From positions 248,001 through 312,000 of the forward strand of contig NZ_RIAS01000007.1 in NCBI RefSeq assembly GCF_003719335.1: 64,000 bases of DNA, read 5' to 3'. This DNA is from Paenibacillus amylolyticus. Lineage in GTDB: Bacteria > Bacillota > Bacilli > Paenibacillales > Paenibacillaceae. Numbering within the stretch: position 1 is the first letter of the stretch; each line of letters begins with the position of its first letter. The notes beneath the pieces are model-generated. The model had not been told where the DNA came from. It saw only the letters and a list, made by a program, of their open reading frames with translations, and made no database searches. This document shows positions 33,522 to 42,510 of this stretch, piece after piece. The position numbers were made by a program, and so were the translations under genes.

Positions 33522-35192
33522 ATGAAAAAGGATGTCAGAAAAAGATTAAGGCAGCTCGTTCTACTGACGTTGATGTTTACGGTTGTGCTCGCTGGTTGTA
33601 CGCCGGGGTCATCCAAAACGGAAGAGAAGACGGCAGACGGCAAAGAACTGAAGCAGTTTTCCGCATTTTTTGCTGTACCAGGCAAGCTCGCACCTGATGA
33701 TAACCGGGTGATGAAGGCTATTGAGGAAAAAACAGGCGTGCGGGTCACGATGGACTGGCTTACCGGTCAGACCGCCAAAGAACGGATCGGGGTCATGATT
33801 GCAGGTGGTGAATATCCGGATTTCATTGATGGAAGTGATGGTACACAGCAGTTAGTATCTGCTGGTGCTTTAGTGCCGCTTGAGGACTATATCGATAAAT
33901 ACCCAAATATCAAAAACTATCTCGGTGACAATTGGAAGAAAATGAAGAATTCAACGGATGGTCATATCTACTTCATTCCGCAATTCGGGAATTTACAGGG
34001 CGAGTCTATGAAAGTATCCCATGACGGGGAAGCGTTCTGGATTCAAAAAGCGGTGCTGGAGTGGGCGAACTATCCAACAATCAAAACGCTGGATCAGTAC
34101 TTCGATCTCATCGAAAAGTATAAGGCAGCAAATCCAACCATTAACGGTCAGCCAACGATCGGTTTTGAGATCATCTCTTACGACTGGCGTTACTTCGCAC
34201 TGGAGAATCCGCCGCTGTTCCTGGCCGGTTATCCGAATGAAGGAGCCGCAATTGTTGACAAGGCTACGTTAACAGCGAAAAACTACAATACGATTCCAGA
34301 AGCAAAGGCTTATTTTAAAAAGATCAATGAGGTCTACAACAAGGGGCTTGTCGACAACGAAACGTTCACAGCCAACTACGATCAGTACATTTCCAAAATT
34401 TCAACGGGACGTGTATTGGGAATGGTCGATCAGGGATGGCAGTTCCTCGACGCAGAGGCTTCTCTGGTAAAACAAAAGCTGTATGAAAGAACGTATGTAC
34501 CACTGTCCATTACGTTGTCCGAAGATGTAAAAGGACGTTATCAGCATAAGCCGATTCTGAACGTCAACGGCGGACTTGCGATCACGAAGAGCTGTGAGGA
34601 TGTTGAGGGAGCGCTCCAATACATTAATGATCTGCTCGATCCGGAGATTGAAGTACTGAGAACGTGGGGACAAAAAGATGTGGATTATCAGGTGGATGAC
34701 AAAGGTGTATTCTCCCGTAACGAGGAGCAACGTGCTAATTCAAAAGATCCGGACTGGGTGCTCGCCAACACTGGAAGCCCGCTGGTATATTTCCCTCACC
34801 ATGAAGGCATGACAGCAGACGGTAAAAATGCGATGGACCCGAAAGAGCAGCCTGAAGAATATCTTGCCACACTGAATGACATTGATAAAAAAGTACTCAA
34901 GGCTTACGGATACACTAAATTTACGGATTTCCTGGAGCCTGCGGAAGAGAACGAACCTTGGTTCCCGATCTATACGTTCAATTTTGAACCAAATAAACCT
35001 GAAACCATCGCCAGACAGAAGATGGATGATGTGAAACGCAAATGGTTGCCTAAAGTGATTATGACCTCACCAGCAGAGTTTGATCAGGCCTGGGAAGAAT
35101 ATCAATCGACACTGAAAGAAAGTGCAGATATCAAAGCGTATGAGGACGCACTTACGGAAGAGGTTCGCAGACGTGTAGAGCTGTGGGGTTAA
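33522..35192 (+). CDS. Sugar ABC transporter solute-binding lipoprotein (LplA-like)
   Basis: About 556 aa. Lipoprotein signal peptide with lipobox LAGC (VLLTLMFTVVLAGC); the mature part is a type 1 extracellular solute-binding fold of the long LplA class (EKTGVRVTMDWLTGQTAKER, then MIAGGEYPDFIDGSDGTQQL, and NVNGGLAITKSCEDVEGALQ), anchored outside the membrane. It captures an oligosaccharide and delivers it to the two permeases downstream. GGAGG at 33510-33514 favours ATG 33522 over ATG 33519 (7 versus 4 nt). It follows the YesM/YesN genes and a cre-like site, and the co-encoded GH43 enzyme suggests a xylo- or arabino-oligosaccharide ligand (inference). Confidence 0.92.
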   Translation: MKKDVRKRLRQLVLLTLMFTVVLAGCTPGSSKTEEKTADGKELKQFSAFFAVPGKLAPDDNRVMKAIEEKTGVRVTMDWLTGQTAKERIGVMIAGGEYPDFIDGSDGTQQLVSAGALVPLEDYIDKYPNIKNYLGDNWKKMKNSTDGHIYFIPQFGNLQGESMKVSHDGEAFWIQKAVLEWANYPTIKTLDQYFDLIEKYKAANPTINGQPTIGFEIISYDWRYFALENPPLFLAGYPNEGAAIVDKATLTAKNYNTIPEAKAYFKKINEVYNKGLVDNETFTANYDQYISKISTGRVLGMVDQGWQFLDAEASLVKQKLYERTYVPLSITLSEDVKGRYQHKPILNVNGGLAITKSCEDVEGALQYINDLLDPEIEVLRTWGQKDVDYQVDDKGVFSRNEEQRANSKDPDWVLANTGSPLVYFPHHEGMTADGKNAMDPKEQPEEYLATLNDIDKKVLKAYGYTKFTDFLEPAEENEPWFPIYTFNFEPNKPETIARQKMDDVKRKWLPKVIMTSPAEFDQAWEEYQSTLKESADIKAYEDALTEEVRRRVELWG

Positions 35193-35478
35193 GCATGTAA
35201 AACAGGTACAAGTAGTACGACAGGCAATACGATAAGAAGCAAGATAAGCAATTCAATAAGCGGTATGACAAATAGCATGATAAGTGTGAGGAGTAATACG
35301 AGTAGTAAGAAAAGCAACATCAGTAAGCAATAGCTAAGGTTAAAGCAGAGAGGCTATGGGATATCCTGTAGCCTTTCTTAATCCAGACATGAACGTGTAC
35401 CCATTGGACAGGAATGGATTCGAAATCATCCGGTTCGGATGATATAGATAAAACTCGTAATCAAGGAGAGAGAAAAGC
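35193..35478 (+). other. Spacer with purine-rich quasi-repeats and hairpin between binding protein and permease genes
   Basis: 286 bp. The left part (about 35198-35335) is a low-complexity, C-poor stretch of irregular units such as ATAAGAAGCAAGATAAGCAA. Then AGGCTATGGGAT (35351-35362) pairs with ATCCTGTAGCCT (35363-35374) through two G-U pairs, followed by TTCTTAATCC, a weak terminator or RNA-processing hairpin. Such elements between binding protein and permeases usually lower permease expression; here that is inferred. Confidence 0.6.
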
Positions 35479-36453
35479 ATGGCTAAAAAGGAGTTGCAGT
35501 CCTCGGTCAACATCAGTCATATCCCTTCGGGGAAAAGCTGGATCGGGTATAACTTGTCTAGAATGAAAAGTCAGCGTCAATTGATGTGGATGTCATTCCC
35601 CTTCATTGCGTTTATTGCTATTTTTGCATATGGGCCTCTATGGGGCTGGCTCATGGCTTTTCAGAACTATAGACCGGGCATTGGTTTTATGGAGCAGGAC
35701 TGGGTGGGACTGGATCATTTTCAAACATTATTTACGGACCCAACCTTCTTACGTGTCATTCGTAACACACTGGCGATGAGTCTGATCAGTCTGTTTCTGG
35801 GATTTGTCGGTTCGATTGGTCTGGCACTCTTGCTCAACGAACTGAGGATGGTTTTATTTAAACGGGTTGTGCAGACCGTTTCCTATCTTCCGCACTTTCT
35901 GTCATGGATTATCGTGACAGGTATCGTTGCGAATGTATTGTCGACGGAAAACGGGATTGTGAATGTGCTGATGACCAAGCTGGGGCTGATTGATGCACCG
36001 ATTAATTTCTTTGCCGAACCCAAATACTTCTGGGGGATCGTAGGTCTATCCAGCATGTGGAAAGAGATCGGCTGGGGCACGATTATTTATCTGGCATCCA
36101 TGGCTTCGATTAATCCGAGCCTGTACGAGGCAGCTTCCATCGATGGAGCGGGTCGTTTTCGCAAAATGTGGAATGTCACACTGCCGAGCATCAAACCAAC
36201 CATTATTATCCTGCTGATTATCAACGTGGGTAACGTACTGAATGCAGGCTTTGAGATTCAATATTTGCTGGGGAACGGACTGGTGCAGGATGTATCCGAG
36301 ACGATTGATATTTTTGTTCTGAAATACGGGATTAATCTTGGGAACTACTCACTTGCCACTGCGGCGGGAATCTTCAAAAGTGTGGTCAGTCTGGTGCTCA
36401 TATTTATCGCCAACGGGATTGCCAAATCTCTTGGTGAAGAGCGGTTGATATGA
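35479..36453 (+). CDS. Sugar ABC transporter permease (LplB-like)
   Basis: 324 aa with six predicted TM helices and the binding-protein-dependent permease (EAA) motif in EAASIDGAGRFRKMWNVTLP at about 210-230, which contacts the ATPase. The first TM stretch is FPFIAFIAIFAYGPLWGWL. It forms the importer channel with the next gene. AAGGAGAG precedes ATG 35479. No ATP-binding subunit is encoded here; in Bacillota such CUT1 importers commonly share one MsmX-type ATPase. Confidence 0.93.
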   Translation: MAKKELQSSVNISHIPSGKSWIGYNLSRMKSQRQLMWMSFPFIAFIAIFAYGPLWGWLMAFQNYRPGIGFMEQDWVGLDHFQTLFTDPTFLRVIRNTLAMSLISLFLGFVGSIGLALLLNELRMVLFKRVVQTVSYLPHFLSWIIVTGIVANVLSTENGIVNVLMTKLGLIDAPINFFAEPKYFWGIVGLSSMWKEIGWGTIIYLASMASINPSLYEAASIDGAGRFRKMWNVTLPSIKPTIIILLIINVGNVLNAGFEIQYLLGNGLVQDVSETIDIFVLKYGINLGNYSLATAAGIFKSVVSLVLIFIANGIAKSLGEERLI

Positions 36454-36468
36454 TAAGGGGGCAGCGCT

Positions 36469-37368
36469 GTGAATCGAATTAGCGGAAAACGAAGCCTGGG
36501 TGACTCTATTTTCTCCATCACCAATGGCATATTTATGTTGCTTGTTATGGTTGTTACGTTATATCCTTTTTTAAACACCATTGCCGTATCTTTCAATAAC
36601 GGTCTGGATACGATTCGCGGGGGAATCTATCTCTGGCCGAGAGAGTGGACGCTGCAAAACTATGTATCTGTGTTCCAAAATCCACATCTGACCCAAGCGG
36701 CATTTATTTCAGTTGCCAGAACGGTTATTGGAACCGTGGTACAACTCTTCTGTACAGCTATGCTGGCTTATGTACTGAGCCGAAAGGAATACATGTTTAA
36801 TAAGTTTGTCACTACACTCTTTGTGATCACAATGTATTTCAGCGGCGGCTTGATCCCTGGATACATGCTGATCAAACAAGTGGGACTGTTGAACAGCTTC
36901 TGGGTGTATATTATTCCTGGACTGATCGGGGTATTCAATATGATTGTCATCCGTACCTACATTCAGGGGTTATCCGAGGGACTGATTGAATCGGCCAAAA
37001 TGGATGGTGCAGGAGATTTCCGCATCTTTATGCGTATTGTGCTTCCGCTCTCCAAGCCGGTGCTGGCTACGGTTGCACTCTTTATTGCCGTAGGTCAGTG
37101 GAACTCCTGGTTTGACTCCATGCTCTATACGGCAGGTAACCGCAATTTGACCACCCTGCAATATGAACTGATGAAGCTGTTATCTTCGGCAACGTCACAA
37201 GGGGGAATGGTCAATGTGGATCAATACAAAAATGTGACCAATATGGTCACCCCCGTATCTATTCGGGCTGCCATCACCATCGTGACCGCGATGCCCATCG
37301 TTGTGCTGTATCCGTTCTTGCAAAAATACTTTGTCACTGGACTCACCATTGGAGGGGTAAAAGAATGA
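36469..37368 (+). CDS. Sugar ABC transporter permease (LplC/YtcP-like)
   Basis: 299 aa, six TM helices, with the EAA-type motif ESAKMDGAGDFRIFMRIVLP at about residues 173-193. It is the second permease of the CUT1 importer. The start is GTG 36469, with AAGGGGG 7 nt upstream. It follows the first permease after 15 bp and overlaps the GH43 gene by 4 bp (ATGA), so all are in one transcript. Confidence 0.93.
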   Translation: MNRISGKRSLGDSIFSITNGIFMLLVMVVTLYPFLNTIAVSFNNGLDTIRGGIYLWPREWTLQNYVSVFQNPHLTQAAFISVARTVIGTVVQLFCTAMLAYVLSRKEYMFNKFVTTLFVITMYFSGGLIPGYMLIKQVGLLNSFWVYIIPGLIGVFNMIVIRTYIQGLSEGLIESAKMDGAGDFRIFMRIVLPLSKPVLATVALFIAVGQWNSWFDSMLYTAGNRNLTTLQYELMKLLSSATSQGGMVNVDQYKNVTNMVTPVSIRAAITIVTAMPIVVLYPFLQKYFVTGLTIGGVKE

Positions 37369-38942
37369 ACAATGTTAATCAAGGCGAGCAATGTACATTT
37401 AACAATCCGATCATGCCTGGATTTTATCCAGACCCGTCTGTCTGCCGGGTAGGAGAAGATTTTTATCTGGTCACATCCACGTTTGCCTATTTTCCCGGCG
37501 TTCCGATCTTCCATAGCCGCGACCTGGTTCACTGGGAGCAGATCGGCAATGTGTTAGATCGTGCGTCTCAGCTTAATCTGCAAGGCGCAGGGCATTCGCA
37601 GGGCATCTTTGCGCCAACGCTCCGGTATCATGAAGGGCTCTTTTATATGATCACAACGAATGTATCTCATGGTGGAAACTTTGTTGTAACCGCTACCGAT
37701 CCGGCTGGGCCGTGGTCTGATCCTTATTTTATTGAAGGTGCGGAAGGCATTGATCCAACGATGTTCTTTGATGAAGACGGGAAGGCGTATTATTTGGGAA
37801 CACGTCCTTGCTCCGAAGGTGTGCGTTACAACGGAAACTGGGAAGTGTGGCTTCGTGAACTGGATTTGGGCAGCATGAAGCTGGTCGGAGACAGCTATGT
37901 TCTGTGGCGCGGGGCGATGGTAGATGTGATCTGGCCAGAAGGACCGCATCTGTACAAAATTGGTGAGTATTATTACCTGATGATTGCCGAAGGTGGCACA
38001 GGTCTGAACCATGCGGTTACGATTGCACGCAGCAGCAGTCTGACCGAAGGTTACGTCGGCAATCCGAAAAATCCGATTATTACCCATCGTCATATGGGCA
38101 AGCATTATCCGGTTATTAATGTAGGACATGCGGATCTGGTACAGGCGCCTAACGGTCAATGGTTCATGGTGATGCTGGCTTCCAGACCATATGGCGGGGC
38201 TTTCAGCAATCTTGGTCGTGAGACATTTATTGCTTCAGTGGAATGGGAGGATGGATGGCCAGTCATCAATCGGGGGCTTGGAAAACTGGAGGAGCAGGGT
38301 GTGCTGAATCTGCCAGCAGTACCTGTGGCACCGGATCTGCGCTGTGAAAATTTTGACAGTGACGAATTGGGCCTGCAGTGGATGTTCCTGCGTAATCCTC
38401 AGGAGAACCTCTACTCGTTGACTGAACGGAAAGGTTACCTGCGTTTGAAGTTGAAACCGCAAACATTGAAGGAACTTGATAATTCCAGCTTTGTCTGTGT
38501 GCGGCAGCAGCATATGGATTATGTCGCTGCGACTGCGATGGAATTTGTGCCGCAGCATGAACATGAGACGGCGGGTCTGGTGGTTATTCAGAATGACCAG
38601 TATCATGTGCGAATTGAACGGGCCCGTGAAGGTGAGCAGCAGGTGCTGCGGGTAATGACGTGGCTTGGTGGTGAGGAATCACTGGTTGGTCAAGTTGTGC
38701 TGGATGGAGAAACTCCGCGTGTATACATTAAAATGGTGGCGCTAGGGCAGCAACTCAGCTTCTACTACAGCATAGATGGAAGGAAGTATCATCTGGTTGC
38801 AGGACAAGTGGATACGACCAGCTTGAGCACGGAGGTGGCTGGCGGTTTTGTAGGCTGTTGTATCGGTGTGTTTAGTAGCAGCAATGGTCAATCCTCTGAT
38901 CAGGTGGCGGACTTTGATTGGTTCGAATATGGCTCGTACTGA
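37365..38942 (+). CDS. GH43 beta-xylosidase / alpha-L-arabinofuranosidase
   Basis: 525 aa, no signal peptide, so intracellular. N-terminal five-bladed GH43 propeller with the general base Asp in NPIMPGFYPDPSV, the pKa-modulating Asp in EGIDPTMFFDEDG and the general acid Glu in DVIWPEGPHLYKIG. The C-terminal 200 residues are the concanavalin-like domain typical of GH43 beta-xylosidases (GLQWMFLRNPQENLYSL, then AGLVVIQNDQYHVRIER). It releases xylose or arabinose from the imported oligosaccharide. The start overlaps the permease stop (ATGA), tying it to the importer and its YesM/YesN and cre control. Family sure; xylosidase versus arabinofuranosidase not decided. Confidence 0.92.
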   Translation: MNNVNQGEQCTFNNPIMPGFYPDPSVCRVGEDFYLVTSTFAYFPGVPIFHSRDLVHWEQIGNVLDRASQLNLQGAGHSQGIFAPTLRYHEGLFYMITTNVSHGGNFVVTATDPAGPWSDPYFIEGAEGIDPTMFFDEDGKAYYLGTRPCSEGVRYNGNWEVWLRELDLGSMKLVGDSYVLWRGAMVDVIWPEGPHLYKIGEYYYLMIAEGGTGLNHAVTIARSSSLTEGYVGNPKNPIITHRHMGKHYPVINVGHADLVQAPNGQWFMVMLASRPYGGAFSNLGRETFIASVEWEDGWPVINRGLGKLEEQGVLNLPAVPVAPDLRCENFDSDELGLQWMFLRNPQENLYSLTERKGYLRLKLKPQTLKELDNSSFVCVRQQHMDYVAATAMEFVPQHEHETAGLVVIQNDQYHVRIERAREGEQQVLRVMTWLGGEESLVGQVVLDGETPRVYIKMVALGQQLSFYYSIDGRKYHLVAGQVDTTSLSTEVAGGFVGCCIGVFSSSNGQSSDQVADFDWFEYGSY

Positions 38943-39028
38943 TATGTAACGGGCAAATTGTTGAATATCAACGTTTAGTCCTGGAAGCGGAGCTAGATAA
39001 GCACTCGAAGTTCACATCATAACAAAGG

Positions 39029-39075
39029 AAAGCTCAATCCAGTAGCAGATGCCCGCACAGGATTGAGCTTTTTTG
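39029..39075 (+). terminator. Terminator after the importer/GH43 operon
   Basis: AAAGCTCAATCC (39029-39040) pairs with GGATTGAGCTTT (39060-39071) and is followed by TTT; the loop is 19 nt. Confidence 0.9.
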
Positions 39076-39156
39076 ATGTTCGTTAAGAAGAAGGATTAGT
39101 GATCTTTGCAAAACATTGCATTTGAATTCTTTTCAAATATAATTCGAATGATGTTT

Positions 39157-39876
39157 TTACGCATTCTCGCAGGTGTTAATCCGATTCAAATTCATTATTT
39201 CATTAACATGTTGTGTTTCAAATTGATCAAGCAGAGCGTCCAAGCCATACTCTAGCTTATGTTCAAGCTCCTCCAGATAAATGGGAAGGATCGCATAGAA
39301 GTGCACAGTTTGCCCATCCCCCATGTCCAGTGTGAGGAAATCCTCTTCGACCTCAAGCGGAGGCAACACGATTAAGGCGCACATATCTGTATTGTTGGAA
39401 AATGGCGTTGCCGGGTCGCCATTGGGTACTGTATGACCCCAACTCAGCCAGGTATCATAGTCATGTGGCAGTCGAGCCATCGTTTTCAACCATCGGATCG
39501 GCCAGTAATTATCCGATTCCTCTAGTTCTTCTTCTAATAGAGGCCAATCCGGAGGTAAACATATCATCAGTTCTGCATACTTATATTCCTCTGCATCTTC
39601 AGGTGTGTTCATCGGCAAGGCGCTCATGCCTGTGGTATACAACGTATAATAATTACGCTCAGGTGTCGGACGAATGATATGAACATCAATATGAACTTTG
39701 TCTGACACCAGCTCATGGAACACAGAGTCGGCTTCGCCGAGATACGTATCCGCGTGTTTCTCAATTCGCTGCAGCCATTCGGTTGCTGCATAAGAGGTAG
39801 ACTGCCACTCGCGTTCCAAATCTTTATGACGAAGAATAGGAACACCAGAAGGCGAATATTCAGATGATTTAGACAT
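39157..39876 (-). CDS. Suppressor-of-fused (SUFU) domain protein
   Basis: 239 aa. The central region (SDKVHIDVHIIRPTPERNYY, then TLYTTGMSALPMNTPEDAEE and YAELMICLPPDWPL) is the SUFU domain, which in bacteria is often an immunity protein of polymorphic toxin systems but also occurs alone. The frame opens upstream, but AAGGGAG 8 nt before ATG 39876 selects this start. No toxin gene lies beside it. Divergent from the ArsR gene with a shared 130-bp promoter region. Family call is good; role unknown. Confidence 0.88.
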   Translation of the reverse strand: MSKSSEYSPSGVPILRHKDLEREWQSTSYAATEWLQRIEKHADTYLGEADSVFHELVSDKVHIDVHIIRPTPERNYYTLYTTGMSALPMNTPEDAEEYKYAELMICLPPDWPLLEEELEESDNYWPIRWLKTMARLPHDYDTWLSWGHTVPNGDPATPFSNNTDMCALIVLPPLEVEEDFLTLDMGDGQTVHFYAILPIYLEELEHKLEYGLDALLDQFETQHVNEIMNLNRINTCENA

Positions 39877-40007
39877 GTTTACCGCTCCCTTGCGCCATAT
39901 AATGTACTCGCTTTTCATCATATCATATCGTGTGAATGGAAGCCTGTACTTCGTTCTATGGTATGATAAGGTCATGTTGATGAGTTCGATTGAAGGAGCA
40001 AAAGGGT

Positions 40008-40337
40008 ATGAATCAGAACGTACAACAGTTCAAAGCCGATTTCTTCAAAGCACTGGCACATCCGATGCGAATTCGCATTCTGGAACTGCTGGGTGAAGGA
40101 GATAAAAGCGTCAATGAATTGCAAAGCATTCTTGGAACGGAGGGTTCTGCAGTATCCCAGCAGCTGGCTGTGTTACGTAGCAAAAATGTGGTACAGGGCA
40201 TTAAAGAAGGCACAACCGTCACCTACTCACTGCGGGATCCGCTGATTAAAGACCTGCTGACTGTTGCCAAACAGATTTTTGATAACCATCTGGTCGATGC
40301 AATTTCAATGCTTGAGGATATGCGTAAAGACAGCTGA
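40008..40337 (+). CDS. ArsR family transcriptional regulator
   Basis: 109 aa winged helix: FKALAHPMRIRILELL at the start and the recognition helix in GSAVSQQLAVLRSKNVVQG. No cysteine metal-binding motif is visible, so the signal is unlikely to be the classic arsenite/cadmium type. GAAGGAG at 39992-39998 fits ATG 40008 better than the earlier TTG. Related regulators are often followed directly by a SulP transporter gene; here SulP lies 2.2 kb downstream behind an AT-rich insert, and an ArsR-type operator-like palindrome sits just before SulP. That functional link is inference. Confidence 0.88.
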   Translation: MNQNVQQFKADFFKALAHPMRIRILELLGEGDKSVNELQSILGTEGSAVSQQLAVLRSKNVVQGIKEGTTVTYSLRDPLIKDLLTVAKQIFDNHLVDAISMLEDMRKDS

Positions 40338-40343
40338 CACAAG

Positions 40344-40386
40344 AAACAAGAGCAACCGTAAGTTGGCACGGGAGCTCTTGTTTTTT
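40344..40386 (+). terminator. Terminator after the ArsR gene
   Basis: AAACAAGAGC (40344-40353) pairs with GCTCTTGTTT (40374-40383) and is followed by TTT. It separates the ArsR gene from the AT-rich region downstream. Confidence 0.85.
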
Positions 40387-40478
40387 GGTGTATATTATAT
40401 TCATATGAATATAAGAAGGGAATATCAACTACCTAGCAGATCGTTATTTCTCTTAAATTACATTAGTATACACAACGT

Positions 40479-41748
40479 TCAAAGTGGGTTTGATGACTTA
40501 TAAATAGTAAAATCTGAGCCAAAGTGTTCAGCTACTTTACTAGTTTTTGCAGCAAAGCCCCAAGATAGTGTACTAGAATCCCCACCACCACTGTGTACGC
40601 CTAATAATACTTCTCCAGCCCAAGTAGTTGACCCACTATCACCAGGTTGAGAATAATCTTTTGTATTGCCGGTTGCATAAATTTTCACTACATCTTTCGT
40701 TATAACACCTGAATCAGAATCTGTATAACTTGTACTCGTTTCCTGTACTTGACCACAAGTATAACCTGTCGTGATTCCTGATTTACAAACATATTGATTC
40801 ATTAAGAAGGAACCTGAGTTTGTATATTTTGCATCATAATTAGTTACAGCTTTTGCAAAGATAAAGTTCGATATTTTCCTGCCAGAGTTAGTAACATTAA
40901 TTAACCCGATGTCAAAGCCACGACTCTTATAATAACTTAGGTGATCCGTACCCACATTACTGCTCCATTGTCTTACGACTGATCCATCACCTTCAAGACA
41001 ATGACCAGCCAGCCGTAGCTAAGAACTTAACGCCTCCTTTTGTAGCAGTGAATGCAGTTGAACACGAACCGGAACTTTGTATTCCAATCCCTCCCCCTAA
41101 AATGCTATGATTTTCCCTTCGTGAGAATTCATTGTAATTCTTAGCTTCTGGATCAAAGACAACATTCACAAATTTCTCAGCACTTTCAAAATTGTCCGTA
41201 AGTAATTTTGTCGATTTCGCAAAATTATCTGTAAACAGTTGAGAAGCAATAGTCATATTATCTACTTTATTAATGATTACGTTGACTTTATTAGCTTTTT
41301 CATCGACACCAGCAGAAGAAATTTGAATGCCCTTTGCTTCTAAAATTTCACGGTTGCCAAATATATTATCTTTGATCTGAGTTAATTCATCATAGGTGAT
41401 GTCTGAAACGATAAACCTAACCTTTTCATTAAGTCGCTCAGATAATGTTTTTTTAATTGCGTCTGTAGAGTTGTCCTCATATTTAAAAGCAATAATAATT
41501 GTAAAGCCATTATTTCGATCAATGTGAACCGTCCCATATTTCTGAATTTTTTCATAATCTCCTAATATTTCAGCGACTGCATTTTGCATGATCATGATGT
41601 CATCCATTTCTGCAGATATTTGCTCTTGGGAGACTTCCTGCTCTAATGTCTCCCGGTTAACTTCTGCATGCACATCTTTATTGGTGAAAATTGAAAAAAA
41701 AACAAAAATAAGGATTGGAATAATAACATAGCTTAGTCTGTTCTTCAT
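40479..41748 (-). pseudogene. Secreted chymotrypsin-like (S1) serine protease, frameshifted by a 4-bp duplication
   Basis: ATG 41748 (GGAGG upstream) starts a protein with a signal peptide (SYVIIPILIFVFFSIF), a propeptide of about 180 residues and the protease start GGVKFLATAG, then runs out of frame into a stop. The frame continues downstream with HCLEGDGSVVRQWSSNVGTD, GQVQETSTSYTDSD and the catalytic Ser in QPGDSGSTTWAG. The cause is visible: CCAG is present twice in tandem at 41005-41012. Removing one copy restores TAGHCLEGDG, with the catalytic His in place. So this is a streptogrisin/alpha-lytic-type protease gene broken exactly before its catalytic His. The region is AT-rich compared with its neighbours. 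A sequencing error or slippage variation is possible. Confidence 0.88.
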
Positions 41749-41853
41749 AGTTTGCCTCCTGGTAATAATTTGTTTTTATCCAATAATTAGGCTAAAATAG
41801 GTTGTGAATAGGAGACAAGAGAATAGCATCATTTAGATTATAGGAGGTTTAAT

Positions 41854-42216
41854 ATGAAAAAAATAATGCTAATCATCTTAATTAGTTTGATTACACTGCC
41901 TGCTTGCACTAACAAAGAGGAAAAAGAAAATTATCCAATTTATGAAGGTACTGTGGTATTTAAAACAGAGGAAAATGACAAATACAAAATACTTGTTCTT
42001 CAAAATATAAGTAAGGAAGATTTGGAGAATGGTAAATTAGAGGATTTTATTGAATTAGCACAAGAACAAACGGAAGCCTCATATTATTATATTGAGAAGA
42101 AAAATTACGAATCAATTGATTTAGGACAACGAGTAAGAATTACTGCTGACTTTAATCAAAACGAGTCCTTGCCTCCCATTAGAACAGTTGTGAAAATTGA
42201 AAAAATCTCTGATTAA
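41854..42216 (+). CDS. DUF3221-like lipoprotein
   Basis: 120-aa small lipoprotein: signal peptide MKKIMLIILISLITLPAC with the lipobox Cys at 18, then a beta-rich domain (YEGTVVFKTEENDKYKILVL, and a C-terminal GQRVRITADFNQNESLPP) that resembles the DUF3221 family of OB-like lipoproteins in Bacillus relatives. GGAGG lies just upstream of the ATG. AT-rich like the broken protease with which it is divergent; the two may form one acquired unit. Function unknown. Confidence 0.8.
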   Translation: MKKIMLIILISLITLPACTNKEEKENYPIYEGTVVFKTEENDKYKILVLQNISKEDLENGKLEDFIELAQEQTEASYYYIEKKNYESIDLGQRVRITADFNQNESLPPIRTVVKIEKISD

Positions 42217-42269
42217 GATACAATCAAACACTAAGCTTTCATTCTTAGGAATAGTTTTACATTTTGTGA

Positions 42270-42320
42270 GAGAACCATGATTCAATTCCACTAATGATGG
42301 ACTTGAATCATGGTTTCTTT
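42270..42320 (+). terminator. Terminator after the DUF3221-like gene
   Basis: AGAACCATGATTCAA (42271-42285) pairs with TTGAATCATGGTTTCT (42303-42318), then TT. The rest of the gap to SulP shows no clear promoter. Confidence 0.85.
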
Positions 42321-42463
42321 GTTCCCATGAGCTATATGTGCTATCGCTTTAAATAGTTTTGCATTTTAGTTTCTAGTATGATCTGTAAAATTTATAAGAG
42401 CACAATTTTATAGGACTGTGATATTTGCGATTGACAGAGCATATATCAAGGAGTAGTGTTCAC

Positions 42464-42491
42464 TTTATATTCAAATATTCAAATATATGAA
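42464..42491 (+). promoter_or_regulatory. ArsR-type operator-like element before SulP
   Basis: TATATTCAAATATTCAAATA continues into TATGAA. TTCAAATATATGAA (42478-42491) is 12/14 symmetrical, and ATTCAAAT is directly repeated. AT-rich TTCA...TGAA palindromes are typical of ArsR-family operators, and an ArsR gene lies at 40.0 kb. Confidence 0.5.
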
Positions 42492-42510
42492 GAAAAGAAG
42501 GTTATGGAGC

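Noticed and set aside
37554..38159. 201-codon minus-strand frame inside the GH43 gene
   Set aside because: Antisense to the catalytic propeller; no ribosome site; shadow composition.
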